Shown here piece by piece: positions 17,770-27,900 of a stretch of 44,645 nucleotides of DNA. Where the stretch lies: IMG/VR virus record IMGVR_UViG_3300002053_000045, positions 1 through 44,645 of that record; one strand, 5' to 3'. Each line of letters begins with the position of its first letter. The first letter of the stretch is position 1. Made by a program: the position numbers and the translations under genes. The notes beneath the pieces were generated by a model, which searched no databases, was not told the DNA's origin, and was given only the letters and a program-made list of their open reading frames with translations. This DNA is from a virus.

Positions 17770-17982
17770 ATGAAATTTTTAAGTGATTGGAAATTTTGGT
17801 TATTCTTAATTACAACAGCAAATATGTTTTTAACAGGATTTGCTTTTCTAATTATGAAATTTAATGATTTAAAACATTTAGATAAAGATATGAAATTTGT
17901 AGGTAAGGAATTAAAAGAAATTAAAGATAAAGTGGGAGATCTATCAGAGAGAGTATCTAAGATAGAAGGAAAATTAGAATAA
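17770..17982 (+). CDS. Small single-span membrane protein with coiled coil
   Basis: 70 residues. Residues 8-30 (WLFLITTANMFLTGFAFLIM, interrupted by FW) form one hydrophobic span; residues 32-70 are a highly charged heptad coiled coil (KELKEIKDKVGDLSERVSKI). The N-in or N-out topology cannot be decided. It lies between tail terminator and tail tube, an unusual place for a membrane protein. Small one-span proteins with a coiled-coil tail include holin-like and spanin-like lysis proteins and membrane-anchored assembly factors. No holin is otherwise visible in the window, so a lysis role is a possibility and no more. Confidence 0.55.
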   Translation: MKFLSDWKFWLFLITTANMFLTGFAFLIMKFNDLKHLDKDMKFVGKELKEIKDKVGDLSERVSKIEGKLE

Positions 17983-18042
17983 TCGACAATCTAATGAAGA
18001 GAGAGTCGATAAAGTAAAAAAAAGTCATAGGAGGACTAAATA
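17983..18042 (+). promoter_or_regulatory. Leader of the tail tube gene with short hairpin and strong ribosome binding site
   Basis: Sixty bases between two genes. ATCGAC (17982-17987) and GTCGAT (18005-18010) can pair around a 17-base loop. AGGAGG lies ten bases before ATG 18043, the best such site on this strand, matching high expression of the tail tube. No promoter boxes are convincing. Confidence 0.4.
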
Positions 18043-19275
18043 ATGAGTGATCTTTTTCATTCACAAAGTAACTTTAAACCTCGTATTATCCCTTTATTAG
18101 GGGATACAGATTGGGCACAGATTGATAGGGCTCAAACATTGGATCCAGATGTAACTCGTACCATAGAAAGAATTCAAGAACTTGGTAGAGAAGGTGTAGT
18201 TGCAAATCTAAAAGATATTCCTACAGTTGGTTGCAGATTAATGCAAAGGGAATATGGTGTAATTGATTTATTTAGATTATTAGCAAACAAAACTTCTGGA
18301 AGTGTTTCATTAGGAGACTTTGATAATACAGCTTTTGATCTTTGTGCTTATCTAACAGATACTAATGATGCTTTTGTCGGCACATTAGTATATCCTAAAC
18401 AGAGATTAGTTGGTTTTTCAATTACAATTGGAGATCCGACAGCTCTAATCGACAGATCGTTTGAGTTTACTGGAGAATCTGCAAAACTTTGGCAAGGCAA
18501 TAACAAATATTTCATTTTCAAAAAGAAAACAGTTGCAAGTGGAGATTTAGGTTCAGGAAATGCAGTTGATATAACAGTATCTGATCCTTCAGCAGTTGAA
18601 AATCCAGATAAAGCTGGAGAGTATATTTTAAGAGTTGTAAGAGTTAGAAGCGGAGAAACAGAAGAATTAACTTCTGATCAATTTTCTTATTCTGCTCCTA
18701 CTCTAACAGTAGATGCTTGTGAAGCTGGAGACGTAATTAAATACTGGTACACCGCATCTTCTTGGGTAGCTTCTCCATCAGCTCCGTTTATTGAAAATGA
18801 TTCAGATTTACCAGCAATTAGAGCGAATAGTGCATCATTATATCTTAAAACAGCATCCTCTAATTATTTGCATAAAGTTCAAAGTGCTACAATTGATGTT
18901 AGATTCGATAGAGAAGATGTTAGAGAAATTGGTAACAAAGAAGTAGTTCTTAGAGGAACAACTAATAAGACTGTTACTATTACTTTAGGTAGATTATTAG
19001 AAAGCGATTTTACATTAGAAGAAGTTCTAAGAGATGTCGCTAGCGGATATGGAGTAATTGATATAGATAAATTTTCAGATGATTTAACATTTATTTGTGC
19101 ATTATATTCAGATTCAGATAAAGGCACATATAAACTTGGATTCAAAGCAACAAAATTAACACCTTCAGCATTTAGACCTGGAACCGCTAACATTGATACG
19201 CATGTTGATTCTGGTGTTACATTAGAAGGCGAAGATTTATTGATTAGCGAAACTTACGAAGATTTAGGAATATAA
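18043..19275 (+). CDS. Major tail tube protein with internal beta insert
   Basis: 410 residues. Two tube-like beta segments (about 35-165 and 255-400) flank an insert (about 165-255) that contains SDQFSYSAPTLTVDACEAGD and VIKYWYTA, a small beta domain of the type phages add to the outside of a tail. The tube parts include RLVGFSITIGDPTALIDRSF and KTVTITLGRLLESDFTLEE. There is no neighbouring sheath gene, so the tail is non-contractile. Codon use resembles the major capsid gene (more C/G-ending codons), and a strong hairpin follows, both marks of a very abundant protein. The two-segment layout suggests a hexamer-of-fused-domains or a single fold with long loops; I cannot tell which. Confidence 0.75.
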   Translation: MSDLFHSQSNFKPRIIPLLGDTDWAQIDRAQTLDPDVTRTIERIQELGREGVVANLKDIPTVGCRLMQREYGVIDLFRLLANKTSGSVSLGDFDNTAFDLCAYLTDTNDAFVGTLVYPKQRLVGFSITIGDPTALIDRSFEFTGESAKLWQGNNKYFIFKKKTVASGDLGSGNAVDITVSDPSAVENPDKAGEYILRVVRVRSGETEELTSDQFSYSAPTLTVDACEAGDVIKYWYTASSWVASPSAPFIENDSDLPAIRANSASLYLKTASSNYLHKVQSATIDVRFDREDVREIGNKEVVLRGTTNKTVTITLGRLLESDFTLEEVLRDVASGYGVIDIDKFSDDLTFICALYSDSDKGTYKLGFKATKLTPSAFRPGTANIDTHVDSGVTLEGEDLLISETYEDLGI

Positions 19276-19283
19276 TATAATGA

Positions 19284-19347
19284 ATGAAAGAGATCTAGCT
19301 TAGAGTATCGATTATTAACTATTCTAGGCTAGATTCTCTTCTTTCAT
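19284..19347 (+). terminator. Long bulged hairpin after the tail tube gene
   Basis: A 64-base inverted repeat. The inner stem is 14 base pairs with two G-U pairs (TCTAGCTTAGAGTA with TATTCTAGGCTAGA), loop TCGATTATTAAC; an outer ATGAAAGA/TCTTTCAT stem continues after a bulge. No U-run follows. It lies in the only sizeable gap of the tail module, so it may attenuate transcription or stabilise tube mRNA, as the hairpin behind the capsid gene may. Confidence 0.65.
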
Positions 19348-19367
19348 AAATTAGGAGTAAGATAAGT

Positions 19368-19610
19368 ATGGAAATGGAAAAATGGATAGAACTTATTAAT
19401 GATATAATTGATAAGGAAGCCTCATCTACAGTAGGAATTATCTGTAAAAGGATAGAAGTCCTTTCTAAAAATAAATCACTTAATCCAGCCTTATTTAAAG
19501 ATTTAACAAAAGAAATAATCTATGAACAATCTAGAGTACTAAAAAAATTAATTAAGTTTTCATTAATACCAAGTGTGAAATTTATTGATAAAAATAGTAA
19601 GGAGGAATAA
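19368..19610 (+). CDS. Small helical tail-module protein
   Basis: 80 residues, wholly helical, no membrane segment: MEMEKWIELINDIIDKEASS, then a middle and a basic C-terminal helix. A second ATG lies two codons in (19374). A TTAGGAG site is upstream. It sits between tail tube and the chaperone-like genes. Not recognised; an assembly accessory factor is plausible from position. Confidence 0.5.
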   Translation: MEMEKWIELINDIIDKEASSTVGIICKRIEVLSKNKSLNPALFKDLTKEIIYEQSRVLKKLIKFSLIPSVKFIDKNSKEE

Positions 19611-19611
19611 A

Positions 19612-20247
19612 ATGGAAGAAAAGAAAAGTAAGGAACAATTAGCTAAAGAAGTAACAGATAAACTTAAAAAAATCGATGAGTTACAAGAAGTAGAAAATTT
19701 AGTTAAAGATAATAAGATAGAATTTGAATGTAAAGGAAAAACTTATAGAGTTAAAAAACCAAATTATAAAGAAAGATTAGAACTTCAGAGATTAAGAAGT
19801 CTTAAAAAACAGGAATTACTCATGGATAAAGCTTATAAGTTTAGACAACAATGGATAGAACAATATAAAGAAAAAGGAATAGATATCGAAAAAATGGATA
19901 AAGATATAGCAGAAATATATCTTCAGATTGATGATATCAAATTACAAATTGGAGGAACAGAATCTATAGAAGTGAAGAAAAAATTATCAAAAGATATTGA
20001 AGATTTAGAATTAACAATAAATAAATTAATAATTAATAAAAAAGATTATTTAGAATTTTCTATAGAAGATATTATAACAGAATTTTCTAATATAGCGATG
20101 GTGGCTATGGTATTAGAAAAAAAAGAAGAAGATAAATGGATTAAAGCATTTAAAGACATAGATGATTTATTAATAAATGCCGATGATTTGTTATTAGTTT
20201 TAGCTAGTAATTATATAGGAGCTTTAATTTTTAACCCTAATTTATAA
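19612..20247 (+). CDS. Tail assembly chaperone-like protein 1
   Basis: 211 residues from ATG 19612, chosen because AAGGAGG lies seven bases upstream; the frame extends further back without a site. Helical throughout, with a small N-terminal strand pair (KIEFECKGKTYRVKKPNYKE) typical of gpG-type tail assembly chaperones, then a long coiled coil and a C-terminal helical domain (EDIITEFSNIAMVAMVLEKK). Position between tail tube and tape measure is diagnostic. Its stop overlaps the next start (TAATG). Unlike lambda G/GT, no slippery frameshift is apparent; the two chaperone parts seem to be separate, coupled genes. Confidence 0.65.
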   Translation: MEEKKSKEQLAKEVTDKLKKIDELQEVENLVKDNKIEFECKGKTYRVKKPNYKERLELQRLRSLKKQELLMDKAYKFRQQWIEQYKEKGIDIEKMDKDIAEIYLQIDDIKLQIGGTESIEVKKKLSKDIEDLELTINKLIINKKDYLEFSIEDIITEFSNIAMVAMVLEKKEEDKWIKAFKDIDDLLINADDLLLVLASNYIGALIFNPNL

Positions 20248-20585
20248 TGAAAAATAATCCATTAAGAGAATTAGCGAGATCTTTTGAATGGCAATCTATA
20301 TATTCTAATATTAAAAATAATATGAATATAAATTTATTTGATAACAATAAAGATCTTTCCAGAATACAAATATTATTTTTAGGATATTTAGAACTTTATT
20401 ATAATCTTTATATAGATTTATATGCAGAAGAAAAATTTATTTCGCAAGAAGTTATAGAAAATGATTTATGGACAGATAGTTATATATTATGGAAAAAAAA
20501 GAATAAAAAAATAGATAAACAAGATAAACCAAAAGTTACTGGAATACCAAAAATAACTTTTACAAAGAAAAATAAGAGGCGATAA
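20247..20585 (+). CDS. Tail assembly chaperone-like protein 2
   Basis: 112 residues. A short N-terminal part, a central helical segment (IQILFLGYLELYYNLYIDLY) and a Lys-rich C-terminal tail. It lies in the -1 frame relative to the preceding gene and abuts it by TAATG, the place of the T part in lambda-like G/GT pairs. A stop at 20238 in its own frame blocks all but a last-codon shift, so translational re-initiation is more likely than frameshifting. Acts, by inference, in keeping tape measure and tube protein soluble during tail assembly. Confidence 0.55.
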   Translation: MKNNPLRELARSFEWQSIYSNIKNNMNINLFDNNKDLSRIQILFLGYLELYYNLYIDLYAEEKFISQEVIENDLWTDSYILWKKKNKKIDKQDKPKVTGIPKITFTKKNKRR

Positions 20586-20587
20586 AA

Positions 20588-22819
20588 ATGGCTAGTAAAG
20601 AATCACTTTATTTAATTAAAATTATAGCAACCCAACAGGGTGTTCAACAAGTTAAACAATCTTTGAAAGAGATAGATGGAATTACTAAAACTTCTACTCA
20701 AAGTCTAAAAACAGCTACAACTAAACAAAATGATTTTGTTAAGGCTTTAAAAAGAGTAGCTATAGTGGTTCCTGTATGGTTTGTATTTAGACAAGCGATG
20801 ATGGCAGTATTTAGAACTTTTTCAGAAGGACTTCAATATTGGGTAGAATTCGATAGAGCTTTACAAAAATCTAAACAAGTAATACATGATTATACAGGTA
20901 CTATGGGCGAAGCGGTAGTTGAATTAACAGAAAGAACAAAAAATCTATCTATAGAAACTGGAGAAAGTATGGCAAAATTACAATCTGCTTTTTATAGATT
21001 TGGTACAGTAGGTTTAAATATTAAAACATCTATGCAAGGAATGGAAACAGCTACAAGACTAGCGACTGTAATGTTTGGCGATGCAGATCAAACAGCTAGA
21101 GTATTAGCTCAAGCATATAGATTATTAGGAGATTCTATTAATAAAACAATTCCAGAATCTAAAAGATTAGAAGTAACAGGGGCACAAATTTATAAATTAT
21201 GGAGAACAAACGCTTTTGAATTAAATGAATTTACTGGAGCTTTACAGCAGTTTTTACCGACAGCTAATGTTTTTAATTTTAATATGGAACAAACTATATC
21301 TTTATTAGCTACTTTAGAAACCGCTGGTTTAAAAGGATCAAGAGCAGGAAGACTTTTAAGAACTTCTATTAATAAATTAGTACAGAATTTAGATCAAGCA
21401 ACGAAAATGTTAGGAATTAAATTTAATCCAGAAGTAGATAATGCCTATTTAGCTTTAATGAAAGTATTAGAAGCTGTTAATCGTTTAAAAAACGAAGGAA
21501 AACCTATTCAAGCTATTGTAGAAACAATGGGAATATTCGGAGGGGTAAGATCGAAAGAGGCTGGAATGGCTTTAATTGCTTTATATGATACTTTACTTAA
21601 AAACCAAAAAGATATTAATACTGAAATACAAGATTATAATAAATTATTAGATGAACAAAAAGAAAAATATGATGAAGTTTTGGCTTCTGTTAGTGGACAG
21701 ATAAAAATAATGAAAAATCTAACAAAAGTTTCTAGCCAAAATTTTGTTCAAGGAGTAGCAGGGGGAAAAGATTTTGCAGAAGCTTTAAAAAATATAAATG
21801 ATTTATTGACAGATTTGGAAAAACACGCTAAAATATTAGGAAGTCTTTTTGCAAGATTATTAGTACCTCATTTTCCTGTCGGTGAATTTTATTTACAATA
21901 TTTCAAAGATCCTGTAGATATTGTAGAAGGATTTAAAAGAGCTTTATCAAAAGAATGGAAAGCTAGAATAGGATTAGGATTTGGATTCGGAAATGTACCT
22001 TTAGGAATTAAATGGGAAAAAATAAAAAAAGAAGATCAAGATAAAATTATAAATGAAGTAGATACTTTTATAGAAGATTTAAATAAAACAGTAGGAGCTA
22101 AATCTATAAAAATAACTCCAAAGTTTATTTTTAGAACTAAAGAAGAAATTAAAGAATTAGAACTTATAATTCGACACGAATTAGATTTATTAAAATTAAG
22201 AGGAGCTTCAGAATCGAAAATTTTAGAAGCAGAAAATATTTTAAAAAGTCAATTAAGATTACAGGAAGACACTTTAAGTCCATTAAAAAGACAATTAGAT
22301 CTAGAAAAAGCGATTACCAGAGAAAAAATAGAACAAAATTCTTATTCAAAAGATGCTATTGAACTTTATAAGATAGCTATGGCTTATGGATCTGGTGTAG
22401 CTGAAGATATAGCAAGAGTTTTAGCTGGTACCTTACGAATAGAAGATCTAGGTAGAATGGCAGGTAGTGTCTTTGCTGAACGATTTCCAGAAAGGGTAGA
22501 ACAATATCAAGCAGGAAGATGGTATCGGGAAGAAGCTCCTAGAAATATGCCAATTCCAGGCGGTATGCCACGAATAAATATAGCTGAAATTATGAGAGAT
22601 ATAGCTAGAATTAGACCAGTAGAAGCCCTTAGAGTTCAAGCTAGACCTGAAATTCCTACAGCTATTCCACCTATAGCTCTTAATCAAAACATAGATCTTG
22701 TAGTAGAATTAGATGGTAAACCTATAGAAGGTAGAACTAGAGTAGTAATTAAGAATGATATTGAAGATCCTAATTCTATTTTATCTAAAGGAATAAACGA
22801 AAAAATAGAAGAATATTAA
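20588..22819 (+). CDS. Tail tape measure protein
   Basis: 743 residues. The N-terminal part has coiled-coil LKEIDGITKTSTQSLKTATT followed by a hydrophobic stretch (VAIVVPVWFVFRQAMMAVF). Residues about 85-300 match the TP901-type core region: IETGESMAKLQSAFYRFGTV, LATVMFGDADQTARVLAQAY, AGLKGSRAGRLLRTSINKLV. A long helical region and a proline-rich C-terminal end follow. It sets tail length and is expelled on infection. At about 0.15 nm per residue the tail would be near 110 nm, an estimate from the family rule, not a measurement. Genes for chaperones before and distal tail after agree. Confidence 0.9.
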   Translation: MASKESLYLIKIIATQQGVQQVKQSLKEIDGITKTSTQSLKTATTKQNDFVKALKRVAIVVPVWFVFRQAMMAVFRTFSEGLQYWVEFDRALQKSKQVIHDYTGTMGEAVVELTERTKNLSIETGESMAKLQSAFYRFGTVGLNIKTSMQGMETATRLATVMFGDADQTARVLAQAYRLLGDSINKTIPESKRLEVTGAQIYKLWRTNAFELNEFTGALQQFLPTANVFNFNMEQTISLLATLETAGLKGSRAGRLLRTSINKLVQNLDQATKMLGIKFNPEVDNAYLALMKVLEAVNRLKNEGKPIQAIVETMGIFGGVRSKEAGMALIALYDTLLKNQKDINTEIQDYNKLLDEQKEKYDEVLASVSGQIKIMKNLTKVSSQNFVQGVAGGKDFAEALKNINDLLTDLEKHAKILGSLFARLLVPHFPVGEFYLQYFKDPVDIVEGFKRALSKEWKARIGLGFGFGNVPLGIKWEKIKKEDQDKIINEVDTFIEDLNKTVGAKSIKITPKFIFRTKEEIKELELIIRHELDLLKLRGASESKILEAENILKSQLRLQEDTLSPLKRQLDLEKAITREKIEQNSYSKDAIELYKIAMAYGSGVAEDIARVLAGTLRIEDLGRMAGSVFAERFPERVEQYQAGRWYREEAPRNMPIPGGMPRINIAEIMRDIARIRPVEALRVQARPEIPTAIPPIALNQNIDLVVELDGKPIEGRTRVVIKNDIEDPNSILSKGINEKIEEY

Positions 22820-22833
22820 TAAAGGAGTAAAGT

Positions 22834-23241
22834 ATGAATGATTTTATACCAAGATTTAAATTATATGATTCTACAGGAAATACATTATTATATACTTTTC
22901 CTATAGTACAAAGAACTAATATACCTCAATCTCCTAAAGATATAGTAGAACATTCTACTGTTAGAGCTAAAGGTAGTATTATTATAGAAGGAGGAGATCA
23001 AGCTTGGGATATAGAAATTGAAGGAATTTTACATGGAGATAGTTACATAGAACTAGCTTCAAAAATAGATGAATTAGAGACTTTAGTTCAAGTAAATATA
23101 CCATATATTTTAAGATTTGATAAATCAGATAGTACATATTGGAATTATAAAGTAAAGAGAATTTTACCTATAGAATATCCTGAAAGTCTTAGAACAAGAA
23201 GACAAGATTATATAATAAGACTTAGAGCTAATTCTTGGTAA
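22834..23241 (+). CDS. Distal tail protein (Dit-like)
   Basis: 135 residues, nearly all beta, starting after AAAGGAG. FKLYDSTGNTLLYTFPIVQR, GSIIIEGGDQAWDIEIEGIL and the closing RRQDYIIRLRANSW form the ring ('belt') domain seen in Dit proteins, which close the tube end and hold the hub. It is shorter than Dit proteins with a galectin-like arm, so only the ring part is present. Order after the tape measure supports the call. No catalytic motif. Confidence 0.65.
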   Translation: MNDFIPRFKLYDSTGNTLLYTFPIVQRTNIPQSPKDIVEHSTVRAKGSIIIEGGDQAWDIEIEGILHGDSYIELASKIDELETLVQVNIPYILRFDKSDSTYWNYKVKRILPIEYPESLRTRRQDYIIRLRANSW

Positions 23242-23254
23242 AGGAGGGGAATTT

Positions 23255-23887
23255 ATGTCAACGGAACTTTCAATTTTTGTGAATTGTGATACAGAAGATC
23301 AGCCATTAAATACTTCTGGAGTAGATTGGCAAGAATTATCTATCGTTAATGATAGATTATTATTCTCTGCTGGATCGACTACTGTAGCAGATGGTGAAAC
23401 TATTCCTTCTGATTCTGCTAAAAATCAGGCAGGTGTTTTAATTAGTGCTACAGAAGATGTAGAAGTAAACAGATGTTTTTTAGAAGATATTAGTTCAGGT
23501 ATTTTAAGAGAAATACATAATTTTGCTGAAAATAAAAGATATGTATTTGCTTTTGATTTTGATGGAGAAACTACTTCGGAACCTGTATTAGAATTATGGG
23601 ACGATGAAGACCTAGATAGTATTGAATTATATAGTTTAGGTAATGGAGTAGCTGATGATAGTTGGTGGAAAGGAGTAGTTACTACAGATGGACTTCCTGG
23701 AGATGATTGGGCAGGATATCCATTAGCTGGAAGTGAAAATAACCATTTTTTGTGGTTAAATAATGAAAATGGAGCATTAACAGGAGCAAAAGTACTTTAT
23801 TGTAATTTGAAGATTATTATTCCAGTTGGAACAACTCAATCAGGATTAGAACAGCCTATAATTAGTATTAAATATACATCAGTATAA
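23255..23887 (+). CDS. Tail-tip beta-sandwich protein
   Basis: 210 residues with an AAAGGAGG site. Acidic and beta-rich with several tryptophans (LPGDDWAGYPLAGSENNHFL, DDSWWKGVV). The single-domain jelly-roll look, and its place between distal tail protein and hub, suggest a carbohydrate-binding or adaptor part of the tail tip. I do not recognise a family. Cysteines at about 10, 73 and 182 are scattered and do not suggest zinc binding. Confidence 0.5.
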   Translation: MSTELSIFVNCDTEDQPLNTSGVDWQELSIVNDRLLFSAGSTTVADGETIPSDSAKNQAGVLISATEDVEVNRCFLEDISSGILREIHNFAENKRYVFAFDFDGETTSEPVLELWDDEDLDSIELYSLGNGVADDSWWKGVVTTDGLPGDDWAGYPLAGSENNHFLWLNNENGALTGAKVLYCNLKIIIPVGTTQSGLEQPIISIKYTSV

Positions 23888-23888
23888 T

Positions 23889-24455
23889 ATGATTAAAAAT
23901 AGATTTACTTTTTCAGAAAATCAAATAACTGCTATTCATAGAGAAGGAGAATATCTTTGGATAGCTTTTTTAGGAACTGGAGGAATTTCTTATTTATATA
24001 AAGTAAGTAAATATAATCCTAATGTTAGATATTTTGATCTAAATATTCAAGCTGATAAAATAACAAAAATAACAGATAATGGAAGTTATATTTATTTATC
24101 TCTAGATGATGATGATTATATAGGAATGAGATTAAGTAAAACTTCCCCTCTTACTTCTTATTTCTATTATACTAAACCAGTAGCTATTACTGAAGAAGCT
24201 ATTTCTTTAGTGGTTGGAGATTATACATTTCTTTTAATACCAGGCTCTATAAGCGGATCAGATGCTAAATTATTAAGATTTAGTAAAACATCTAATTCTT
24301 TGTTAGGAACAATAACTTTAACAGGAATTAACAATGCAAGAGCAATAACTATAGATGATAGTAATAATTTATGGGTAGTAACTTATACAAGTCCTACTAC
24401 TTTAGTAAAGATAGAAGATGGAACTTGGAATGTTACTAGTGAAGATATAACTTAA
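23889..24455 (+). CDS. Beta-propeller-like tail-tip protein
   Basis: 188 residues made of repeating four-strand blades: ITAIHREGEYLWIAFLGTGG, ITKITDNGSYIYLSLDDDD, ISLVVGDYTFLLIPG, and NARAITIDDSNNLWVVTY. That is about four blades, too few for a closed propeller, unless it completes one with another chain. Very similar blade text (NAKALTIN, ELYVACSNGKIAKMN, MITIDDSEEYLSVFI) occurs inside the hub gene downstream, so the two genes are probably related. One base separates it from the previous gene. A tail-tip receptor-facing role is inferred. Confidence 0.5.
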   Translation: MIKNRFTFSENQITAIHREGEYLWIAFLGTGGISYLYKVSKYNPNVRYFDLNIQADKITKITDNGSYIYLSLDDDDYIGMRLSKTSPLTSYFYYTKPVAITEEAISLVVGDYTFLLIPGSISGSDAKLLRFSKTSNSLLGTITLTGINNARAITIDDSNNLWVVTYTSPTTLVKIEDGTWNVTSEDIT

Positions 24456-24477
24456 AAAAAAATATAAAGGAGTAACA

Positions 24478-24927
24478 ATGAAAGAAAAAATTAAAATAAT
24501 AGGAGAATGGGAAGTAGCTTTAGTTAGTAAAAAAACTGGTAAGATTTTAAGTTACGATAAAGGACATAATACGATAGTTAATACTGGTAAAGAAGAACTA
24601 GCTAAATTATTAAATGGAATTTCTTCAACTTATTTTAGAGCTATTGCTATTGGAGAAGGTTCTACTTCTCCTACAGCAGGAGATACAGCTTTAGAAACAG
24701 AAGTTAAAAGAAGTTTAGCTACTTTATCTTATGTATCTGATTATAAAGCTAGATTTACTAAAACTTTTACGTTTGGTTCAGGAGAAACTTATGATATTAC
24801 TGAAGCGGGAGTATTTGATAGTGATACAGAATCAGGTTCTGTAATGTTTGATAGATTTACTTTTAGTGCAAAATCAGTAGATTCAGATGTAGATTTAAAA
24901 GTTACAGTTACTATAACAATAAGTTAA
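24478..24927 (+). CDS. Phage tail-associated domain protein (IGEGSTxPTAxDTALETE family)
   Basis: 149 residues with an AAAGGAG site. The stretch NTGKEELAKLLNGISSTYFR followed by AIAIGEGSTSPTAGDTALET, EVKRSLA and a final beta sheet is a domain I know from many phage baseplate or tail-fibre proteins, usually fused but here free-standing. It is soluble and lacks catalytic motifs. Its presence between propeller and hub genes fits a tail-tip structural part. The family name is not recalled, so the label is descriptive. Confidence 0.6.
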   Translation: MKEKIKIIGEWEVALVSKKTGKILSYDKGHNTIVNTGKEELAKLLNGISSTYFRAIAIGEGSTSPTAGDTALETEVKRSLATLSYVSDYKARFTKTFTFGSGETYDITEAGVFDSDTESGSVMFDRFTFSAKSVDSDVDLKVTVTITIS

Positions 24928-24941
24928 AAATAAGGAAATAA

Positions 24942-27900
24942 ATGGCTAATATTGCACATTGGAAAATGAATGACAATTTGGCTACTACTACAGTATTGGA
25001 TACTATAGGTAGTAACAACGGAACTGCTCAACATAATACAGAAGATATAAGTGTAACAGGAAAAATAAATACAGCTTTAAGTTTTGATTCTAATGATTGG
25101 GTAGATTGTGGAGATACCTCTAATTATGTTTGGACAGATAAATTATCTGTTTTTTGTTGGATTAAAAAAACAGGTCTTTTTAATTTAATTCCAACAATTA
25201 TTGGTAAATGGAAACAAAATAGTAACGATTGTGAATGGATGATTTCAATAACTAGCGATGACGCTATTAATTATAAATTACAAGTTAGATATGGAGACGA
25301 TACAGGGCTATATACAGGACTTTATGAAACTAATACCACAGTTATAACTAAAAATACTTGGCATCATATTGGTTTTACTTTTAATGCTGGCACTTTAAAA
25401 CTTTATGTAGATGGTAATGAAATAGCTTCGACTATGCAATATTCCGAACCTGATAGTACATTATTTAATGGAATAGCTAAATTATATATGGGAATAGCCG
25501 ATCCTGCTGGCGGAGGAGCTGGAACTGTTGCATTTGAAGGAGATATAGATGATGTACGAATTTCTAGTAGTGTTTTTACTCAAGATACTATAGATTTTCT
25601 TTATAATTCTGGAAATGGTACAGAAACTTCATTAGCCGATGAAATTGAATTAGAAGATACAGTAACATTATCTGAAGAAGTTTTATTACAATTAAATCCT
25701 GAAGAACTTAATTTGGAAGATACTATTACTTTATCTGAAGAAATAGAATTAAAAACTACTCCAGAAATAATAAATTTAGAAGACACAATTACATTATATG
25801 ATAAAATAGAAGGAGTAAACAAAGCCTCCTATGCTACTGATATTAAATATCATGATGGTCATCTTTATATTTCAACTGATGAAACTCCAGCTCAAGTAGT
25901 TAAAGTAGAAATAGATTATAATGGATTAGGAGAACAAAGATGGAGAACATATACCTTAGATATAGGACTAAATAATGCTAAAGCTTTAACAATTAATGAA
26001 CTTTTTGGTGAATTATATGTAGCTTGTAGTAACGGTAAGATAGCTAAAATGAATAATTTAGACGATTTAGATTTAGAAAGATCTATAGTCATTATAGAAT
26101 CTAATACTGATAACATGATAACTATAGATGATTCTGAAGAATATTTATCAGTTTTTATAGGAACGGATAGTCTAACAGCAGAATTGTATAAATTAGATTA
26201 TAGCGAAATTACTAAAATTAATACTTATTTTCCGTTCATTAGAGAATTGTCTTATAATATTAATACCTATTTACCTTTTCTTAAAGGAGGATTAGTTAAT
26301 ACCGATTTAAGATTTATTACCAAAAAAGAAAATATTATTAATACTGATTTTAGATTTACTACTGTACCTTATAATAGTGTTAATCATACTCCTACACCAA
26401 GAACTGATTTTAAAGTATATATAAATGGAAATATATTACCTGATAATGATGTTAAATTAGATTCTATTAGAGTTCAGCATTTTGCAGATGAAGAAAGTAA
26501 AGCATATTTTATTTTAAATAGAAAATTTGACCGATTAGATACCAATGAAGAAGAACAATCTTCTCAAATAACTAATCAAAATTCAGTAACTATTTATATA
26601 CGAGATAAATTAATTTTTACAGGAAAAATAAATAGATTAAATCCAATTACTGAAGAAGAACTTGTTAATGTAGAGGCTACATCTTCAGAAACTTGGTCAA
26701 CTAAAAAAGTTACAGTAGATTTGCCAATCCCTAGTATAAATGAACAATTACATTTATATCATGCTCAAATACAGGAAATAGATATTTACAATCCAAATTG
26801 GGATATAGGAATGACAGAAATTACTAATTTAGGCTGTACTCAAGTTCCTTTAGGAGATCCCAATGAAACTAAATATCTTTTGGGAGGAATTCTTGGTACA
26901 AGTTTAGGTGGGAATAAAATTTTAACAGGAACTGGTAATAAATTTACTAGAAGTATGGAAGGATTAAATATAGATATAGTTAGTGGTGAAGGAGCTCATT
27001 TAGGAAATTACAAAATAGTTAAATATATAAATTCAAATACTGTAGAATTAGATAGATGTCCTATTTTAAAATCTCCATCAGGAGCTCAAGGAATATTACT
27101 TTTTGGTGGAAGTATGTCAGGAGGAATAGGATATATTCATGATAATCCTGTAATTTATAGAGGTATTAAAATAAGTTTAGGAACTCAAGAATTTGAAAGA
27201 GTATTTAAAGAAGAAGGAACAGGACATCCTTTAAATATAGGCTTTGCTATCGAAAATCAAGCAGAATTAGCTAATTGGATAGAAACTGGACAATGGCAAC
27301 CAGATCCTAATTATGAATATTTCTGGTATGCAGATATTCAATATATAGGACTTTATAGATTACAAAATCGTATAATGCCACTTGTTAATCCAATAGTTAC
27401 AAATAAATACATAGGAACTAGTTTACAGCCATTAACAAGCGATTTATATAAGATATTAGGATTATGGTATAGAAGACAAAGAGTTTATAATAATTGGGTA
27501 TATCCCGAAGAATTTTATTATGTAGGAACTTATCCATTTAAAGAAATTTCAGCAAGTAAAACTGGTAGATATCAATCTACTCCTCATTTAGAAGATAGAG
27601 AAAATGGACTTTATAATGTAACTGGAGAATATTATAATTATAGAAACTATGCAAGAAATGTAGCTAATTTAGAATATGAAAAATTAAAAAATATAAATGG
27701 AGATATTTTACCTATAACTAATATTGGTTTAAATCTTACAATAGATGGATTTTTATATTATGATATTAGATTATTAAATAGATTAAATATTACAAATACT
27801 ACTGAAACTGGTGTTTATAAAAATAATAACGGATTCCCTGTAAGTGTTAAAGGTATAACTATAAATGCAGATACAATGAAAGTTACATTAGATTGCGATA

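Noticed and set aside
18043-19275. Tail sheath of a contractile tail
   Set aside because: Size is that of a tube with an insert; the next genes are chaperones and tape measure with no separate tube gene, and no baseplate wedge or spike genes are seen.
20210-20250. -1 programmed frameshift joining the two tail-chaperone-like genes, as in lambda G/GT
   Set aside because: A TAA at 20238 in the -1 frame blocks it except at the last codon, and no XXXYYYZ heptamer is present; TAATG coupling suffices.
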